A stretch of 64,000 nt of DNA from Streptomyces sp. GSL17-111. Its GTDB lineage: Bacteria; Actinomycetota; Actinomycetes; Streptomycetales; Streptomycetaceae. The notes beneath the pieces were generated by a model. It was not told the origin of the DNA. It made no database searches and saw only the letters and a program-made list of their open reading frames with translations. The translations under genes were made by a program, and so were the position numbers. Positions 1-8,477 of this stretch are shown in pieces. The DNA lies in contig NZ_JBAJNS010000001.1 in assembly GCF_037911585.1 (NCBI RefSeq), positions 5,429,001 through 5,493,000 on the forward strand. The letters run 5' to 3'. Position 1 is the stretch's first letter, and every line of letters starts with the position of its first letter.

Positions 1-1256
1 TGGTGGACATCATCCTGTCCAACAACGGCTACAACGTCGTGAACCTCGGCATCAAGCAGCCGGTCTCCGCGATCCTGGACGCCGCCGCCGAGCACAAGGC
101 GGACGTCATCGGTATGTCCGGACTGCTGGTGAAGTCCACCGTGATCATGAAGGAGAACCTGGAGGAGCTCAACCAGCGCAGGCTCGCCGCCGACTACCCG
201 GTCATCCTCGGCGGTGCGGCCCTCACCCGCGCCTACGTCGAGCAGGACCTGCACGAGGTCTACGAGGGCGAGGTCCGCTACGCCCGCGACGCCTTCGAGG
301 GCCTGCGTCTGATGGACGCCCTCATCGCCGTCAAGCGCGGCGTGCCCGGCGCGACGCTGCCGGAGCTCAAGCAGCGCCGCGTCGCCAAGCGCGAGGGCGG
401 CCTGCCCGAGCCGGCCGCCCTGGACGACACCACCCGTTCGGACGTCGCCACCGACAACCCGGTCCCCGCCGCGCCCTTCGCCGGCACCCGGATCGTCAAG
501 GGCATCCAGCTCGCCGAGTACGCCTCCTGGCTGGACGAGGGGGCGCTGTTCAAGGGGCAGTGGGGGCTCAAGCAGGCCCGCACCGGGGAGGGTCCGACCT
601 ACGAGGAGCTGGTGGAGAGCGAGGGACGGCCCCGCCTGCGCGGCTGGCTGGACCGCCTGCAGACGGACAACCTCCTGGAGGCGGCCGTCGTCTACGGCTA
701 CTTCCCGTGCCACTCCGAGGGCAACGACCTGGTGATCCTCGGCGAGGACGGCGCCGAGCGCACCCGTTTCACCTTCCCGCGCCAGCGCCGGGGACGGCGG
801 CTGTGCCTGGCGGACTTCTTCCGGCCGAAGGAGACCGGGGAGACCGACGTCGTCGGCCTGCAGGTCGTCACGGTCGGCTCGCGCATCGGTGAGGCCACCG
901 CCGACCTCTTCGCCGCCGACTCCTACCGCGACTACCTGGAGCTGCACGGGCTGTCCGTCCAGCTCGCCGAGGCGCTCGCGGAGTACTGGCACGCCCGGGT
1001 CCGCGCCGAACTGGGCTTCGCCGGGGAGGACCCGCAGGACGTGGAGGACATGTTCGCCCTCAAGTACCGGGGCGCCCGCTTCTCGCTCGGCTACGGCGCC
1101 TGCCCCGACCTGGAGGACCGCGCCAAGATCGCCGACCTGCTCCAGCCGGAGCGCATCGGGGTGAAGCTGTCGGAGGAGTTCCAGCTCCACCCCGAGCAGT
1201 CCACCGACGCGATCGTCATCCACCACCCCGAGGCGAAGTACTTCAACGCGCGCTGA
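1..1256 (+). CDS. metH: Methionine synthase (B12-dependent), C-terminal part, 5' truncated by window edge
   Basis: This is the 3' end of cobalamin-dependent methionine synthase, which transfers a methyl group from methyltetrahydrofolate to homocysteine. The reading frame is open at the left edge; 417 residues are visible. They begin inside the cobalamin-binding Rossmann domain (VDIILSNNGYNVVNLG, then the GMSGLLVKS segment); the DxHxxG histidine motif that ligates cobalt must lie just off the edge. From about residue 155 follows the reactivation domain, which binds S-adenosylmethionine (YFPCHSEGND, then RFSLGYGACPDLEDR near the C-terminus). The homocysteine and folate domains are outside the window. 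A strong hairpin follows the stop, so this looks like the end of a transcription unit. Confidence 0.97.
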   Translation, partial: VDIILSNNGYNVVNLGIKQPVSAILDAAAEHKADVIGMSGLLVKSTVIMKENLEELNQRRLAADYPVILGGAALTRAYVEQDLHEVYEGEVRYARDAFEGLRLMDALIAVKRGVPGATLPELKQRRVAKREGGLPEPAALDDTTRSDVATDNPVPAAPFAGTRIVKGIQLAEYASWLDEGALFKGQWGLKQARTGEGPTYEELVESEGRPRLRGWLDRLQTDNLLEAAVVYGYFPCHSEGNDLVILGEDGAERTRFTFPRQRRGRRLCLADFFRPKETGETDVVGLQVVTVGSRIGEATADLFAADSYRDYLELHGLSVQLAEALAEYWHARVRAELGFAGEDPQDVEDMFALKYRGARFSLGYGACPDLEDRAKIADLLQPERIGVKLSEEFQLHPEQSTDAIVIHHPEAKYFNAR

Positions 1257-1298
1257 GAGATCGTCCGGAGATCGTCGTACACTGATCGATCCGGTACC

Positions 1299-1339
1299 GG
1301 CCGGTTGTCCGTCCCCGCCACGGGGGCGGACGACCGGCC
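1299..1339 (+). terminator. Rho-independent-type terminator after metH
   Basis: Arms 1299-1316 and 1322-1339 form an 18-bp stem (two G-U pairs) around the loop GCCAC. There is no U tract, as is common for Streptomyces terminators. It separates metH from the HAD gene. Confidence 0.75.
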
Positions 1340-1363
1340 TTCGTGTCCCACGGAGGTTCGCGG

Positions 1364-2071
1364 ATGACCAGCTCGATCCCCGCCGTCGCCACCCGTCCGG
1401 CCGAGGGCTCGGCCCTGCAGGCCGTGCTCCTCGACATGGACGGCACCCTCGTCGAGACCGAGGACCTGTGGTGGGAGGCGGAGGTCGAGGTCTTCGCCGA
1501 GCTGGGGCACACCCTGGCCGAGGAGCACCGCGCGGTCGTCATCGGCGGTCCGATGACGCGCAGCGCCGCCTACCTGATCAAGGTCACCGGCGCGCGCATC
1601 GGCGTGCCCGAGGTGTCCCGGCGGCTCAACGCCACGTTCGCGAAGAAGATCGACGGCGAGGTGCCCCTGACGCCGGGAGCGCGCAGACTGCTCACCGAGC
1701 TGGCCGCGCACGGTGTCCCCGCCGCCCTGGTCTCCGCCACGCACCGGCGGATCATGGACAGCGTGCTGCGCTCCCTGGGCCGGGAGAACTTCGCGGTGAC
1801 GATCGCGGGGGACGAGGTCGAGCGCACCAAGCCGCACCCCGAGCCCTACCTCACGGCCGCCCGGCGCCTCGGCGCCGAGCCGCACCGCTGCGTCGTCGTG
1901 GAGGACACCGTCACCGGGGTGACGTCCGCCGAGACGGCCGGGTGCCCGGTGGTGGTCGTCCCGTCCCTCTCCGAGATCCCGCCGGCCGCCGGCCGGACGA
2001 TCGTCGGTTCCCTGGAGGACGTCGACCTGCCGTTCCTGCGCTCCCTGATCGCTTCCGCGCACCGTCGGTGA
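1364..2071 (+). CDS. HAD-superfamily hydrolase (phosphoglycolate phosphatase/beta-PGM type)
   Basis: A 235-residue cytosolic HAD phosphatase. Motif I is LLDMDGTLV with the nucleophile and acid/base aspartates at about residues 24 and 26. Motif II is the VSATH stretch, motif III the lysine in RTKPHPEPY, and motif IV VVVEDTVTG. A helical cap lies between motifs I and II, which fits the small-phosphosugar class; the substrate cannot be read from sequence. The ATG at 1364 was chosen over an in-frame GTG at 1343 because GGAGG at 1352-1356 is correctly spaced for it. It stands alone between the metH terminator and a long non-coding stretch. Confidence 0.88.
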   Translation: MTSSIPAVATRPAEGSALQAVLLDMDGTLVETEDLWWEAEVEVFAELGHTLAEEHRAVVIGGPMTRSAAYLIKVTGARIGVPEVSRRLNATFAKKIDGEVPLTPGARRLLTELAAHGVPAALVSATHRRIMDSVLRSLGRENFAVTIAGDEVERTKPHPEPYLTAARRLGAEPHRCVVVEDTVTGVTSAETAGCPVVVVPSLSEIPPAAGRTIVGSLEDVDLPFLRSLIASAHRR

Positions 2072-2517
2072 CCCGGACCGACCGCATGCGACCGGCGCGT
2101 CGCCGACCGCGACCGTGCGCAGCGGGACGAGCCTCCGGGGTGACCGGGCCGTGCCCGTGACCTTGGCCGAAAACGTGCGCACGACCCCTTCCCTTCCGGC
2201 GTGACGTTCGTCACCGGATGCGGACCCCGCGCTTCCGCCTCCGGTGTCGGTCCGCCGTCGGATCACCGCCGATCACCCGTTCGGATGTCCGCTTTCGTGA
2301 CCGTTCGTCACCTGTGCTCCGTCGTCCGCATATCGGATGCACTCTCCGGGGGCATCGCCCGCCGGCCTCTCCCTGTGCTTCTCTGGTCAGGCGCCCCGAG
2401 CGCCAACTACTAATGTCTGCGTTCGGCCCCCGACACCTCAGAATCACCGGGGGCCGGACGAGCCGGGACCGGCTCCGGACCAGAGCCGGCCCCCGCATGC
2501 GAAGACAAGGTGAGAAC
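2072..2517. other. Non-coding gap upstream of the binding-protein gene
   Basis: No credible gene is seen in these 446 bases; the open frames here are short and lack the codon bias of the neighbours. A possible -10 box TAATGT lies at 2411-2416. A 9-bp hairpin (CGGCCCCCG at 2424-2432, CGGGGGCCG at 2448-2456) sits between it and the start codon of the lipoprotein gene, so the region probably carries that gene's promoter and 5' leader. Confidence 0.5.
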
Positions 2518-4116
2518 GTGCGTGTGAGGAATCGGGCCACCTGGGTGGCGCTACCGGCCAGTGCGGCGCTGACGGCGGCCCTGCTGAGTGGCTGCGGGGT
2601 GGGAGAGGGGGACTCCGCCGGACAGGGGCAGCAGATCGTCATGGGAATGACCGACGACGTGCTCGCCACGGACCCGGCCTCCGGGTACGACCCGGGTTCC
2701 TGGTTGGTCTTCAACAACGTCTTCCAGTCACTCCTCAGCTTCCCCAAGGGCGGGACCCAGCCCCAGCCCGAGGCCGCCGAGAAGTGCGAGTTCCAGGACA
2801 GCGAGAGCAGGGTCTTCTCCTGCACCCTCCAGGACGGCCTGACCTTCAGCAACGGCAACGACCTCACGTCCAAGGACGTCAAGCACTCCTTCGACCGCAC
2901 CCTGAGGATCGACGACGCCGACGGACCGGCCGTCATGCTGCAGAGCATCGACCGGATCGAGACACCGGACGACCTGACCGTCGTCTTCCACCTCAACACC
3001 TCCGACGCGACGTTCCCCCAGAAGATCGCCTCGGGCGCCGGTTCGATCGTGGACCACCGCGAGTACCCCGCCGACGAGCTCCGCACGGACGGCGAGGCGG
3101 TCGGTTCCGGCGTGTACACGATGGAGAGCTTCGGTCCCAAGGAAGCGGTGTTCGCGCCCAACTCCGGCTACAAGGGCCCGGCCGAGGTACAGAACTCCGG
3201 CCTGACCATGAAGTTCTACGACGACCCGGGCACGCTCAAGGCGGCCGTCGAGGAGCGGCGCGTCGACATCGCCTACCGCCACCTCGCCACCGAGGACCTC
3301 GCCGAGCTGGAGGCGAGCGCCACCAGCGCGCAGACCGACATCCAGGTCGTGCAGGGCACCAGCACCGAGGTCCACCACCTCGTCTTCAACCACGACCACC
3401 CCGTCACCGGGAAGCTCGGCGTCCGGCAGGCCATCGCCTACCTCGTCGACCGGTCCACGCTCATCCGCGACGTGTACGCGCGCACCGCGGAACCGCTCTA
3501 CTCGATCGTCCCGGCGGGCATCACCGGCCACAACACGGCCTTCTTCGACCGCTACGGCCAGCGCCCCCAGCCGGCCAAGGCCGAGGAGGCACTGGCGGCC
3601 GAGGGCATCACCGAGCCGGTCGAGCTCACCCTGTGGTCCACGCCCGTCCGCTACGGCGCGCAGACCGACGAGGAGCTGGCCGCCATCGCCGAACAGCTCA
3701 ACGCCAGCGGCCTGTTCGAGGCGGAGGTGCGCAGCGTCGAGCTGGAGCAGTACGAGAAGGACATCGCCGACGGGAAGTACGGCGTCTACGTGAAGGGCTG
3801 GGTGCCCGACTACCCGGACGCCGACAACTTCACGGCACCGTTCTTCGGCGAGGACAACGTCCTCGGCAACAACTACGACTCCGGGGAGATCACCGGGGAG
3901 ATCCTCCCGCGCGCCGCCGCCGAGTCCTCCCGCGCGGCGACCGTGGGCGACTTCGGAGCCCTCCAGGACCTCGTCGCCGAGGAGCTGCCCCTCCTGCCCA
4001 TCTGGCAGGGCAAGCAGTACGCCGTCGCCCAGGACCGCATCTCCGGACTGGAGTGGACGCTGGACTCCTCCACCGTCTTCCGCTTCTGGGAGATCAGCAA
4101 GACGCCGGAGAGCTGA
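2518..4116 (+). CDS. ABC transporter substrate-binding lipoprotein, family 5 (DppA/OppA type)
   Basis: A 532-residue extracellular solute-binding protein of the peptide/nickel family (SBP_bac_5). The N-terminus is a lipoprotein signal: basic VRVRNR, a hydrophobic stretch, and the lipobox LSGC with the acylated cysteine at residue 26. The body carries the family's usual features, including a section following VRQAIAYLVDRSTL. The GTG at 2518 was chosen because AAGGTGAG precedes it by about 6 nt; an ATG at 2497 has no ribosome site. No permease or ATPase gene is adjacent on either side, so it is an orphan binding protein that must share a permease or act as a sensor. It ends in a bidirectional terminator. 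The ligand is unknown. Confidence 0.92.
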   Translation: MRVRNRATWVALPASAALTAALLSGCGVGEGDSAGQGQQIVMGMTDDVLATDPASGYDPGSWLVFNNVFQSLLSFPKGGTQPQPEAAEKCEFQDSESRVFSCTLQDGLTFSNGNDLTSKDVKHSFDRTLRIDDADGPAVMLQSIDRIETPDDLTVVFHLNTSDATFPQKIASGAGSIVDHREYPADELRTDGEAVGSGVYTMESFGPKEAVFAPNSGYKGPAEVQNSGLTMKFYDDPGTLKAAVEERRVDIAYRHLATEDLAELEASATSAQTDIQVVQGTSTEVHHLVFNHDHPVTGKLGVRQAIAYLVDRSTLIRDVYARTAEPLYSIVPAGITGHNTAFFDRYGQRPQPAKAEEALAAEGITEPVELTLWSTPVRYGAQTDEELAAIAEQLNASGLFEAEVRSVELEQYEKDIADGKYGVYVKGWVPDYPDADNFTAPFFGEDNVLGNNYDSGEITGEILPRAAAESSRAATVGDFGALQDLVAEELPLLPIWQGKQYAVAQDRISGLEWTLDSSTVFRFWEISKTPES

Positions 4117-4122
4117 GCCGGA

Positions 4123-4164
4123 ACGGCGTTGGGCCCAGTGTGCGCACCCTGGGCCCAACGCCGT
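4123..4164. terminator. Bidirectional terminator between convergent genes
   Basis: Perfect 16-bp inverted repeat (ACGGCGTTGGGCCCAG at 4123-4138 and its complement at 4149-4164) with a 10-nt loop. It sits between the stop codons of the convergent lipoprotein and response-regulator genes. Confidence 0.85.
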
Positions 4165-4176
4165 CCCGTGCGCCGT

Positions 4177-4848
4177 TCACTGCGTGCCGGGACGTACCAG
4201 GCCGCTCTCGTAGGCGTAGACGGCCGCCTGCACCCGGTCGCGCAGCCGCAGCTTCGTCAGCACGTGGCCCACGTGCGTCTTGACCGTCGTCTCGCTGACG
4301 AACAGGTCGGCGGCGATCTCCGCGTTGGACAGGCCCTTGGCCACCAGCTTGAGCACCTCGACCTCACGCTCGGTCAGGCTGCCCAGCGCGTCCGGGACCG
4401 GCTCCTCGCCGGTGGGCAACTGACCGGCGTACTTGTCGAGCAGACGGCGCGTGATGCTCGGCGCGAGCATCGCCTCACCGGCCGCCACCACCCGGATCGC
4501 CTGCACCAGCTCCTGGGCCGGGGCGTCCTTGAGGAGGAAGCCGCTGGCGCCCGCGCGCAGGGCCTCCACGACGTACTCGTCCAGGTCGAACGTGGTCAGC
4601 ACGAGCACCTTCGCCGGACCGTCCTTCGCGGGCCCGGTGATCTGCCGCGTCGCCTCGACCCCGTCCATGCGCGGCATCCGGATGTCCATCAGCACCACGT
4701 CCGGCTGCAGGGCCCGGACCTGCTCCAGCGCCTGCTGACCGTCACCGGCCTCCCCGACGACGGCGATGTCCTGCTCCGCCTCCAGGATCATCCGGAAGCC
4801 GGTGCGCAGCAGCGGCTGGTCATCGACGAGCAGAACGCGGACAGCCAC
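4177..4848 (-). CDS. NarL/LuxR-family response regulator (orphan)
   Basis: A 223-residue two-component response regulator. Receiver domain at residues 1-120: acidic pair D9-D10 in VLLVDDQ, phospho-acceptor D55 in VVLMDIRMP, conserved lysine in GFLLKDAP. A LuxR-type helix-turn-helix lies at about 150-215 (LTEREVEVLKLVAKGLSNAEIA, then ETTVKTHV). The GTG at 4848 has GGAGGA six bases upstream; the longer frame to 4869 would place the start before that ribosome site. No histidine kinase is encoded next to it, unlike most NarL-type pairs, so the partner kinase is elsewhere. It converges on the lipoprotein gene. Confidence 0.93.
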   Translation of the reverse strand: MAVRVLLVDDQPLLRTGFRMILEAEQDIAVVGEAGDGQQALEQVRALQPDVVLMDIRMPRMDGVEATRQITGPAKDGPAKVLVLTTFDLDEYVVEALRAGASGFLLKDAPAQELVQAIRVVAAGEAMLAPSITRRLLDKYAGQLPTGEEPVPDALGSLTEREVEVLKLVAKGLSNAEIAADLFVSETTVKTHVGHVLTKLRLRDRVQAAVYAYESGLVRPGTQ

Positions 4849-4914
4849 AGGAACTCCTCCACAGGCCACGGACGACGGTCGCCGCCCATTGTCCCCCAGG
4901 GCGCGTCGCGCGGA

Positions 4915-5907
4915 TCACTCCGGGGCCGCGCCCCCCGGCGCCTGCGGCGCGTCCGCACCGCCCGCCCCCGGCGCGGCCGTGCGCGCGTCGGCCGGGGACG
5001 CCGCACGGGGCTCCGGCAGCGGCAGCACCAGCGGGTACGGCGGGGGAGTGCCCCCGAACTCCGGACAGTGCGCCCGGTGGTCGCACCACCCGCACAGCCC
5101 GCTACGGCGCGGGCGCCAGTCCCCGGACTCGGTGGCCTGCTCGATGGCCTCCCACAGCGCCAGCAGCTTGCGCTCCAGACCCGCCAGGTCCGCCTCGTCG
5201 GGGTCGTAGGTGAGCACGTCACCGCTGCCGAGGTAGACGAGCTGGAGCCGCCGCGGCACGACCCCCTTCAGCCGCCACACCACCAGGGCGTAGAACTTCA
5301 TCTGGAACAGGGCCTCGGCCTCGAACTCCGGGCGCGGTGCCTTCCCCGTCTTGTAGTCGACGATCCGCACCTCCCCGGTGGGCGCCACGTCCACCCGGTC
5401 GATGATGCCCCGCAGCCACAGCCCGGAGTCGAGCCGGACCTCCACGAACATCTCCCGCTCGGCCGGCTCCAGCCGGGTGGGGTCCTCCAGGGTGAACCAC
5501 CGCTCCACCAAGGACTCGGCCTCCGCCAGCCACCGCGCCAACGCCTCGGTGTCCACGGTGCCCGCCGCCCTCCCGTCGGCGTCGGCCCCGTCCCGCGGCG
5601 CGTCCGCCGCCGCACCCTCCGGCGCGAAGAGCGCCGAGAGCTCGGGACGCCGCTCCAGCAGCCGCTCCCACTCGCCCGCCACCAGCCCCCGCGCCCGGGG
5701 CGCGGTGCGAGCGGCGGCGGGTGCGTCGAAGAGCCGCTCCAGCACCGCGTGCACGACCGTGCCCCGCACCGCGGCGGCGCTCGGCTTCTCCGGCAGTTTG
5801 TCGATCACCCGGAAGCGGTACAGCAAGGGGCACCGCATGAAGTCGGACGCCCGGGAGGGGGACAACGAGTGCGGCGGCACGGCTGGACGACGGCTGGCGG
5901 TTCCCAT
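4915..5907 (-). CDS. RecB-family PD-(D/E)XK exonuclease with Fe-S cysteines
   Basis: A 330-residue stand-alone nuclease of the RecB/Cas4-like family. Near the N-terminus are DFMRCP and RGTVVHAVLERLF (motif with the metal-binding histidine). Then come GIIDRVD and VRIVDYKTGKAP, the PD-(D/E)XK core. The C-terminus has GLCGWCDHRAHCPEF. Cys in DFMRCP plus the three C-terminal cysteines match the 4Fe-4S pattern of Cas4/AddB-type nucleases. The homologue Rv2119 of M. tuberculosis occupies the same position next to trmI. The ATG at 5907 is favoured because TAGGGT on the minus strand (5915-5920) lies 7 nt upstream, as for leaderless mRNAs. Its DNA substrate and partner are unknown. Confidence 0.88.
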   Translation of the reverse strand: MGTASRRPAVPPHSLSPSRASDFMRCPLLYRFRVIDKLPEKPSAAAVRGTVVHAVLERLFDAPAAARTAPRARGLVAGEWERLLERRPELSALFAPEGAAADAPRDGADADGRAAGTVDTEALARWLAEAESLVERWFTLEDPTRLEPAEREMFVEVRLDSGLWLRGIIDRVDVAPTGEVRIVDYKTGKAPRPEFEAEALFQMKFYALVVWRLKGVVPRRLQLVYLGSGDVLTYDPDEADLAGLERKLLALWEAIEQATESGDWRPRRSGLCGWCDHRAHCPEFGGTPPPYPLVLPLPEPRAASPADARTAAPGAGGADAPQAPGGAAPE

Positions 5908-5914
5908 GGCGCAG

Positions 5915-5920
5915 ACCCTA
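5915..5920 (-). promoter_or_regulatory. Leaderless -10 box for the RecB-like gene
   Basis: On the minus strand the hexamer TAGGGT ends 7 nt before the ATG at 5907, and there is no ribosome-binding site. This is the spacing expected when transcription begins at the start codon. Confidence 0.45.
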
Positions 5921-6027
5921 CGGCCCCGCTCCGACATCCGGGCACATACCATCGACCCCAGCACCCCACCGCCCCGCACCATCGCGGGACCGGCGCACGG
6001 TGCGCGGACCGCAGCAGAGGGGAGCCA

Positions 6028-7287
6028 GTGGCAGACACGGGTGGCAACGGGGGCGGCAAGGCGCCGCGGCAGGAGCCGCGGCCGCCGCGGGGCGGCGACC
6101 AGGGCGGCCGGCCGCCCGGCAAACGTCCCCGGGAGCGCGGCGGCGGCATTTTGATGGGCCGCCCCTTCGGCGTGCCCGTGTACGTGGCGCCGAGCTGGTT
6201 CCTCGTCGCCGCGCTCATCACCTGGGTGTTCGGCGGACAGCTCGACCGCGTCCTGCCCGACCTCGGCACCGCGCGCTACGTCATCGCGCTGTTCTTCGCG
6301 GTCGCCTTCTACGCCTCGGTCCTCGTGCACGAACTGGCCCACACCGTCGCGGCGCTTCGCTTCCGGCTCCCCGTGCGCCGCATCCAGCTCCAGTTTTTCG
6401 GGGGCGTCTCGGAGATCGAGAAGGAGTCCGAGACACCGGGCCGGGAGTTCGTGCTGGCCTTCGTGGGCCCGCTGCTCTCGCTCGTGCTCGCCGGGGTGTT
6501 CTACGTGGCCCTGCTCGGCGTCGAGGCGCGCACGATCCCCGGCGTCCTGCTCGTCGGCCTCATGCTGTCCAACCTCATCGTGGCCGCCTTCAACCTCCTG
6601 CCCGGGCTGCCGCTGGACGGCGGGCGGATGCTGCGTGCCGTCATCTGGAAGCTCAGCGGGGACCCGATGACCGGCACCGTCGCCGCCGCCTGGACCGGCC
6701 GCGCCCTGGCCGTCGCCGTCCTCATCGGCCTGCCCCTGGCCACCCATGCCGGCGGGCTGGGGGAGCAGGAGGTCGGCGGCCTCGGGTCCGTCACCGACGC
6801 CCTCCTCGCGGCCATCCTCGCCGCGATCATCTGGACGGGCGCCGGGAACAGCCTCCGCATGGCACGGCTGCGCGCCCGGCTCCCGGAGCTCAGCGCCCGC
6901 GCCCTCACCCGCCGTGCCGTGCCCGTCAGCGCCGAGACGCCGCTGTCGGAGGGGCTGCGCCGGGCGAACGAGTCGGGCGCCCGCGCCCTGGTGGTCGTGG
7001 ACGGCCAGGGCACCCCGACCGGCGTCGTCCGCGAGACGGGGATCGTCTCCGTACCGGACCACCGTCGCCCCTGGGTCGCCGCCGGCACGCTCGCCCAGGA
7101 CCTCACCGACGACCTGCGCATCTCCGCCGAGCTCGCCGGGGAGGAGCTGCTCGACCACCTGCGCGCGGCCCCCGCCACGGAGTACCTCGTGGTCGAGGAG
7201 ACCGGCGAGGTGTACGGCGTCCTGTCCACCGCCGACGTCGAGCGGGCGTTCGTCGCCGCGATGGGCAAGCAGCACGCGCACGGCTGA
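6028..7287 (+). CDS. Site-2 protease-type M50 membrane metalloprotease with CBS domains
   Basis: A 419-residue integral membrane zinc protease. The Gly/Pro/Arg-rich N-terminal 40 residues are followed by membrane segments. The zinc motif is HELAH at residues 101-105; the second motif is NLLPGLPLDGGRM in a later membrane segment. The last 130 residues, from RRAVPVSAETPLSEG onward, form a cytosolic CBS-pair-like module, as in group III site-2 proteases. The GTG at 6028 is preceded by AGAGGGGAG. It is divergent from the RecB-like gene with a 120-bp gap; TACCAT near 5949 may be its -10 box. Likely role: regulated intramembrane proteolysis; the substrate is unknown. Confidence 0.9.
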   Translation: MADTGGNGGGKAPRQEPRPPRGGDQGGRPPGKRPRERGGGILMGRPFGVPVYVAPSWFLVAALITWVFGGQLDRVLPDLGTARYVIALFFAVAFYASVLVHELAHTVAALRFRLPVRRIQLQFFGGVSEIEKESETPGREFVLAFVGPLLSLVLAGVFYVALLGVEARTIPGVLLVGLMLSNLIVAAFNLLPGLPLDGGRMLRAVIWKLSGDPMTGTVAAAWTGRALAVAVLIGLPLATHAGGLGEQEVGGLGSVTDALLAAILAAIIWTGAGNSLRMARLRARLPELSARALTRRAVPVSAETPLSEGLRRANESGARALVVVDGQGTPTGVVRETGIVSVPDHRRPWVAAGTLAQDLTDDLRISAELAGEELLDHLRAAPATEYLVVEETGEVYGVLSTADVERAFVAAMGKQHAHG

Positions 7288-7323
7288 CGGACGACGGCCG
7301 CCCGCCGGCTCCCCGGCCCTCGA

Positions 7324-7353
7324 TTCGGACCGCCGCCTCCGCTCGACTAGGGT
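7324..7353 (+). promoter_or_regulatory. Leaderless promoter of trmI
   Basis: TTCGGA at 7324-7329, an 18-nt spacer and TAGGGT at 7348-7353. The ATG follows 7 nt after the -10 box and no Shine-Dalgarno sequence precedes it. Confidence 0.55.
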
Positions 7354-7360
7354 GGCACCC

Positions 7361-8269
7361 ATGTCCGAACCGACCGGTGCCGCCCGCCGTCGCGGGCCCT
7401 TCCAGGTCGGGGACCAGGTCCAGCTCACCGACCCCAAGGGACGCCACTACACCATCACGCTCGAAGAGGGAAAGAGCTTCCACACCCACAAGGGTGCCTT
7501 TCCCCATGACGAGCTGATCGGTGCTCCCGAAGGCAGTGTCGTCCGAACCACTGGAAACGTCGCCTACCTGGCGCTGCGCCCCCTGCTCCCCGACTACGTC
7601 CTGTCCATGCCGCGCGGAGCGGCCGTCGTCTACCCCAAGGACGCCGGCCAGATCCTCTCCATGGCCGACATCTTCCCCGGCGCGCGCGTCGTCGAGGCGG
7701 GCGTCGGCTCCGGTTCGCTCAGCACCTTCCTGCTGCGGGCCATCGGCGACCAGGGCATGCTCCACTCCTACGAGCGGCGCGCCGACTTCGCCGACATCGC
7801 CCGGCAGAACGTCGAGCGGTACTTCGGCTCCGCGCACCCGGCCTGGCGCCTCACCGTCGGAGACCTCCAGGACCACCTGGACGACACCGACGTGGACCGC
7901 GTCATCCTGGACATGCTCGCCCCCTGGGAGTGCCTGGACGCCGTCTCCAAGGCCCTCGTGCCCGGCGGGCTGCTCTGCGCCTACGTGGCCACCACGACCC
8001 AGCTCGCCCGCACGGTCGAGGCGATCCGCGAGCACGGGACGTTCAACGAGCCCGCCGCCTGGGAGACCATGGTCCGCAACTGGCACATCGAGGGCCTCGC
8101 GGTGCGTCCCGACCACCGCATGATCGGCCACACCGGCTTCCTGCTCACCGCCCGGCGCCTCGCCGACGGGGTGGAGCCGCCGCTGCGCCGCCGTCGGCCC
8201 GCCAAGGGCGCCTACGGGGAGGACTACACCGGTCACGGTGCCGCGTCGGGGAGCGGCGGCCGCCCCTGA
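7361..8269 (+). CDS. trmI: tRNA (adenine-58-N1)-methyltransferase TrmI
   Basis: A 302-residue class I SAM-dependent methyltransferase that makes m1A58 in the T-loop of tRNAs. An N-terminal beta domain (FQVGDQVQLTDPKGRHYT) is followed by the catalytic fold with the SAM motif VVEAGVGSGSLS at about 111-122 and the acidic loop HSYERRADFAD. The motif-IV region DVDRVILDMLAPWECLD is intact. The length matches bacterial TrmI. The start at 7361 agrees with a leaderless promoter. In M. tuberculosis the same gene (Rv2118c) lies beside the RecB-like nuclease at the edge of the proteasome locus, as here. A hairpin follows the stop. Confidence 0.95.
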   Translation: MSEPTGAARRRGPFQVGDQVQLTDPKGRHYTITLEEGKSFHTHKGAFPHDELIGAPEGSVVRTTGNVAYLALRPLLPDYVLSMPRGAAVVYPKDAGQILSMADIFPGARVVEAGVGSGSLSTFLLRAIGDQGMLHSYERRADFADIARQNVERYFGSAHPAWRLTVGDLQDHLDDTDVDRVILDMLAPWECLDAVSKALVPGGLLCAYVATTTQLARTVEAIREHGTFNEPAAWETMVRNWHIEGLAVRPDHRMIGHTGFLLTARRLADGVEPPLRRRRPAKGAYGEDYTGHGAASGSGGRP

Positions 8270-8320
8270 GGTCGGGTCCCGCCCCCGGCGGCGGCCCGAC
8301 GTCCGACGTGAACGACCCGG

Positions 8321-8352
8321 AGCGCCCGGGAGACCCAGGTCTCCCGGGCGCT
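8321..8352 (+). terminator. Terminator after trmI
   Basis: A perfect 14-bp stem (AGCGCCCGGGAGAC at 8321-8334, complement at 8339-8352) closes a CCAG tetraloop about 50 nt after the trmI stop codon. Confidence 0.75.
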
Positions 8353-8477
8353 TGGGGTCTCCGGCGCCTGAGGGAACCCCGGCGCACACAGGCCCCCTCG
8401 GCGTTCCGCGCGCCTGTGACGTGTGGCACCATGCTGGCACCCCGTCAGCGCCACTCTTTTCACAGGAGTCACCCCGC

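Noticed and set aside
1..1256. Cobalamin riboswitch associated with metH
   Set aside because: It would lie upstream of the window; nothing within the window resembles a B12 box.
2201..2413. A 70-codon plus-strand frame upstream of the lipoprotein gene
   Set aside because: It lacks a ribosome site and codon bias, and overlaps the probable promoter region.
2728..4158. A 476-codon minus-strand frame opposite the binding lipoprotein
   Set aside because: Shadow of the lipoprotein gene; no ribosome-binding site and no family features.
4129..6027. Long plus-strand extension of the site-2 protease frame
   Set aside because: It crosses the response-regulator and nuclease genes on the other strand; the true start is the GTG at 6028 with a ribosome site.
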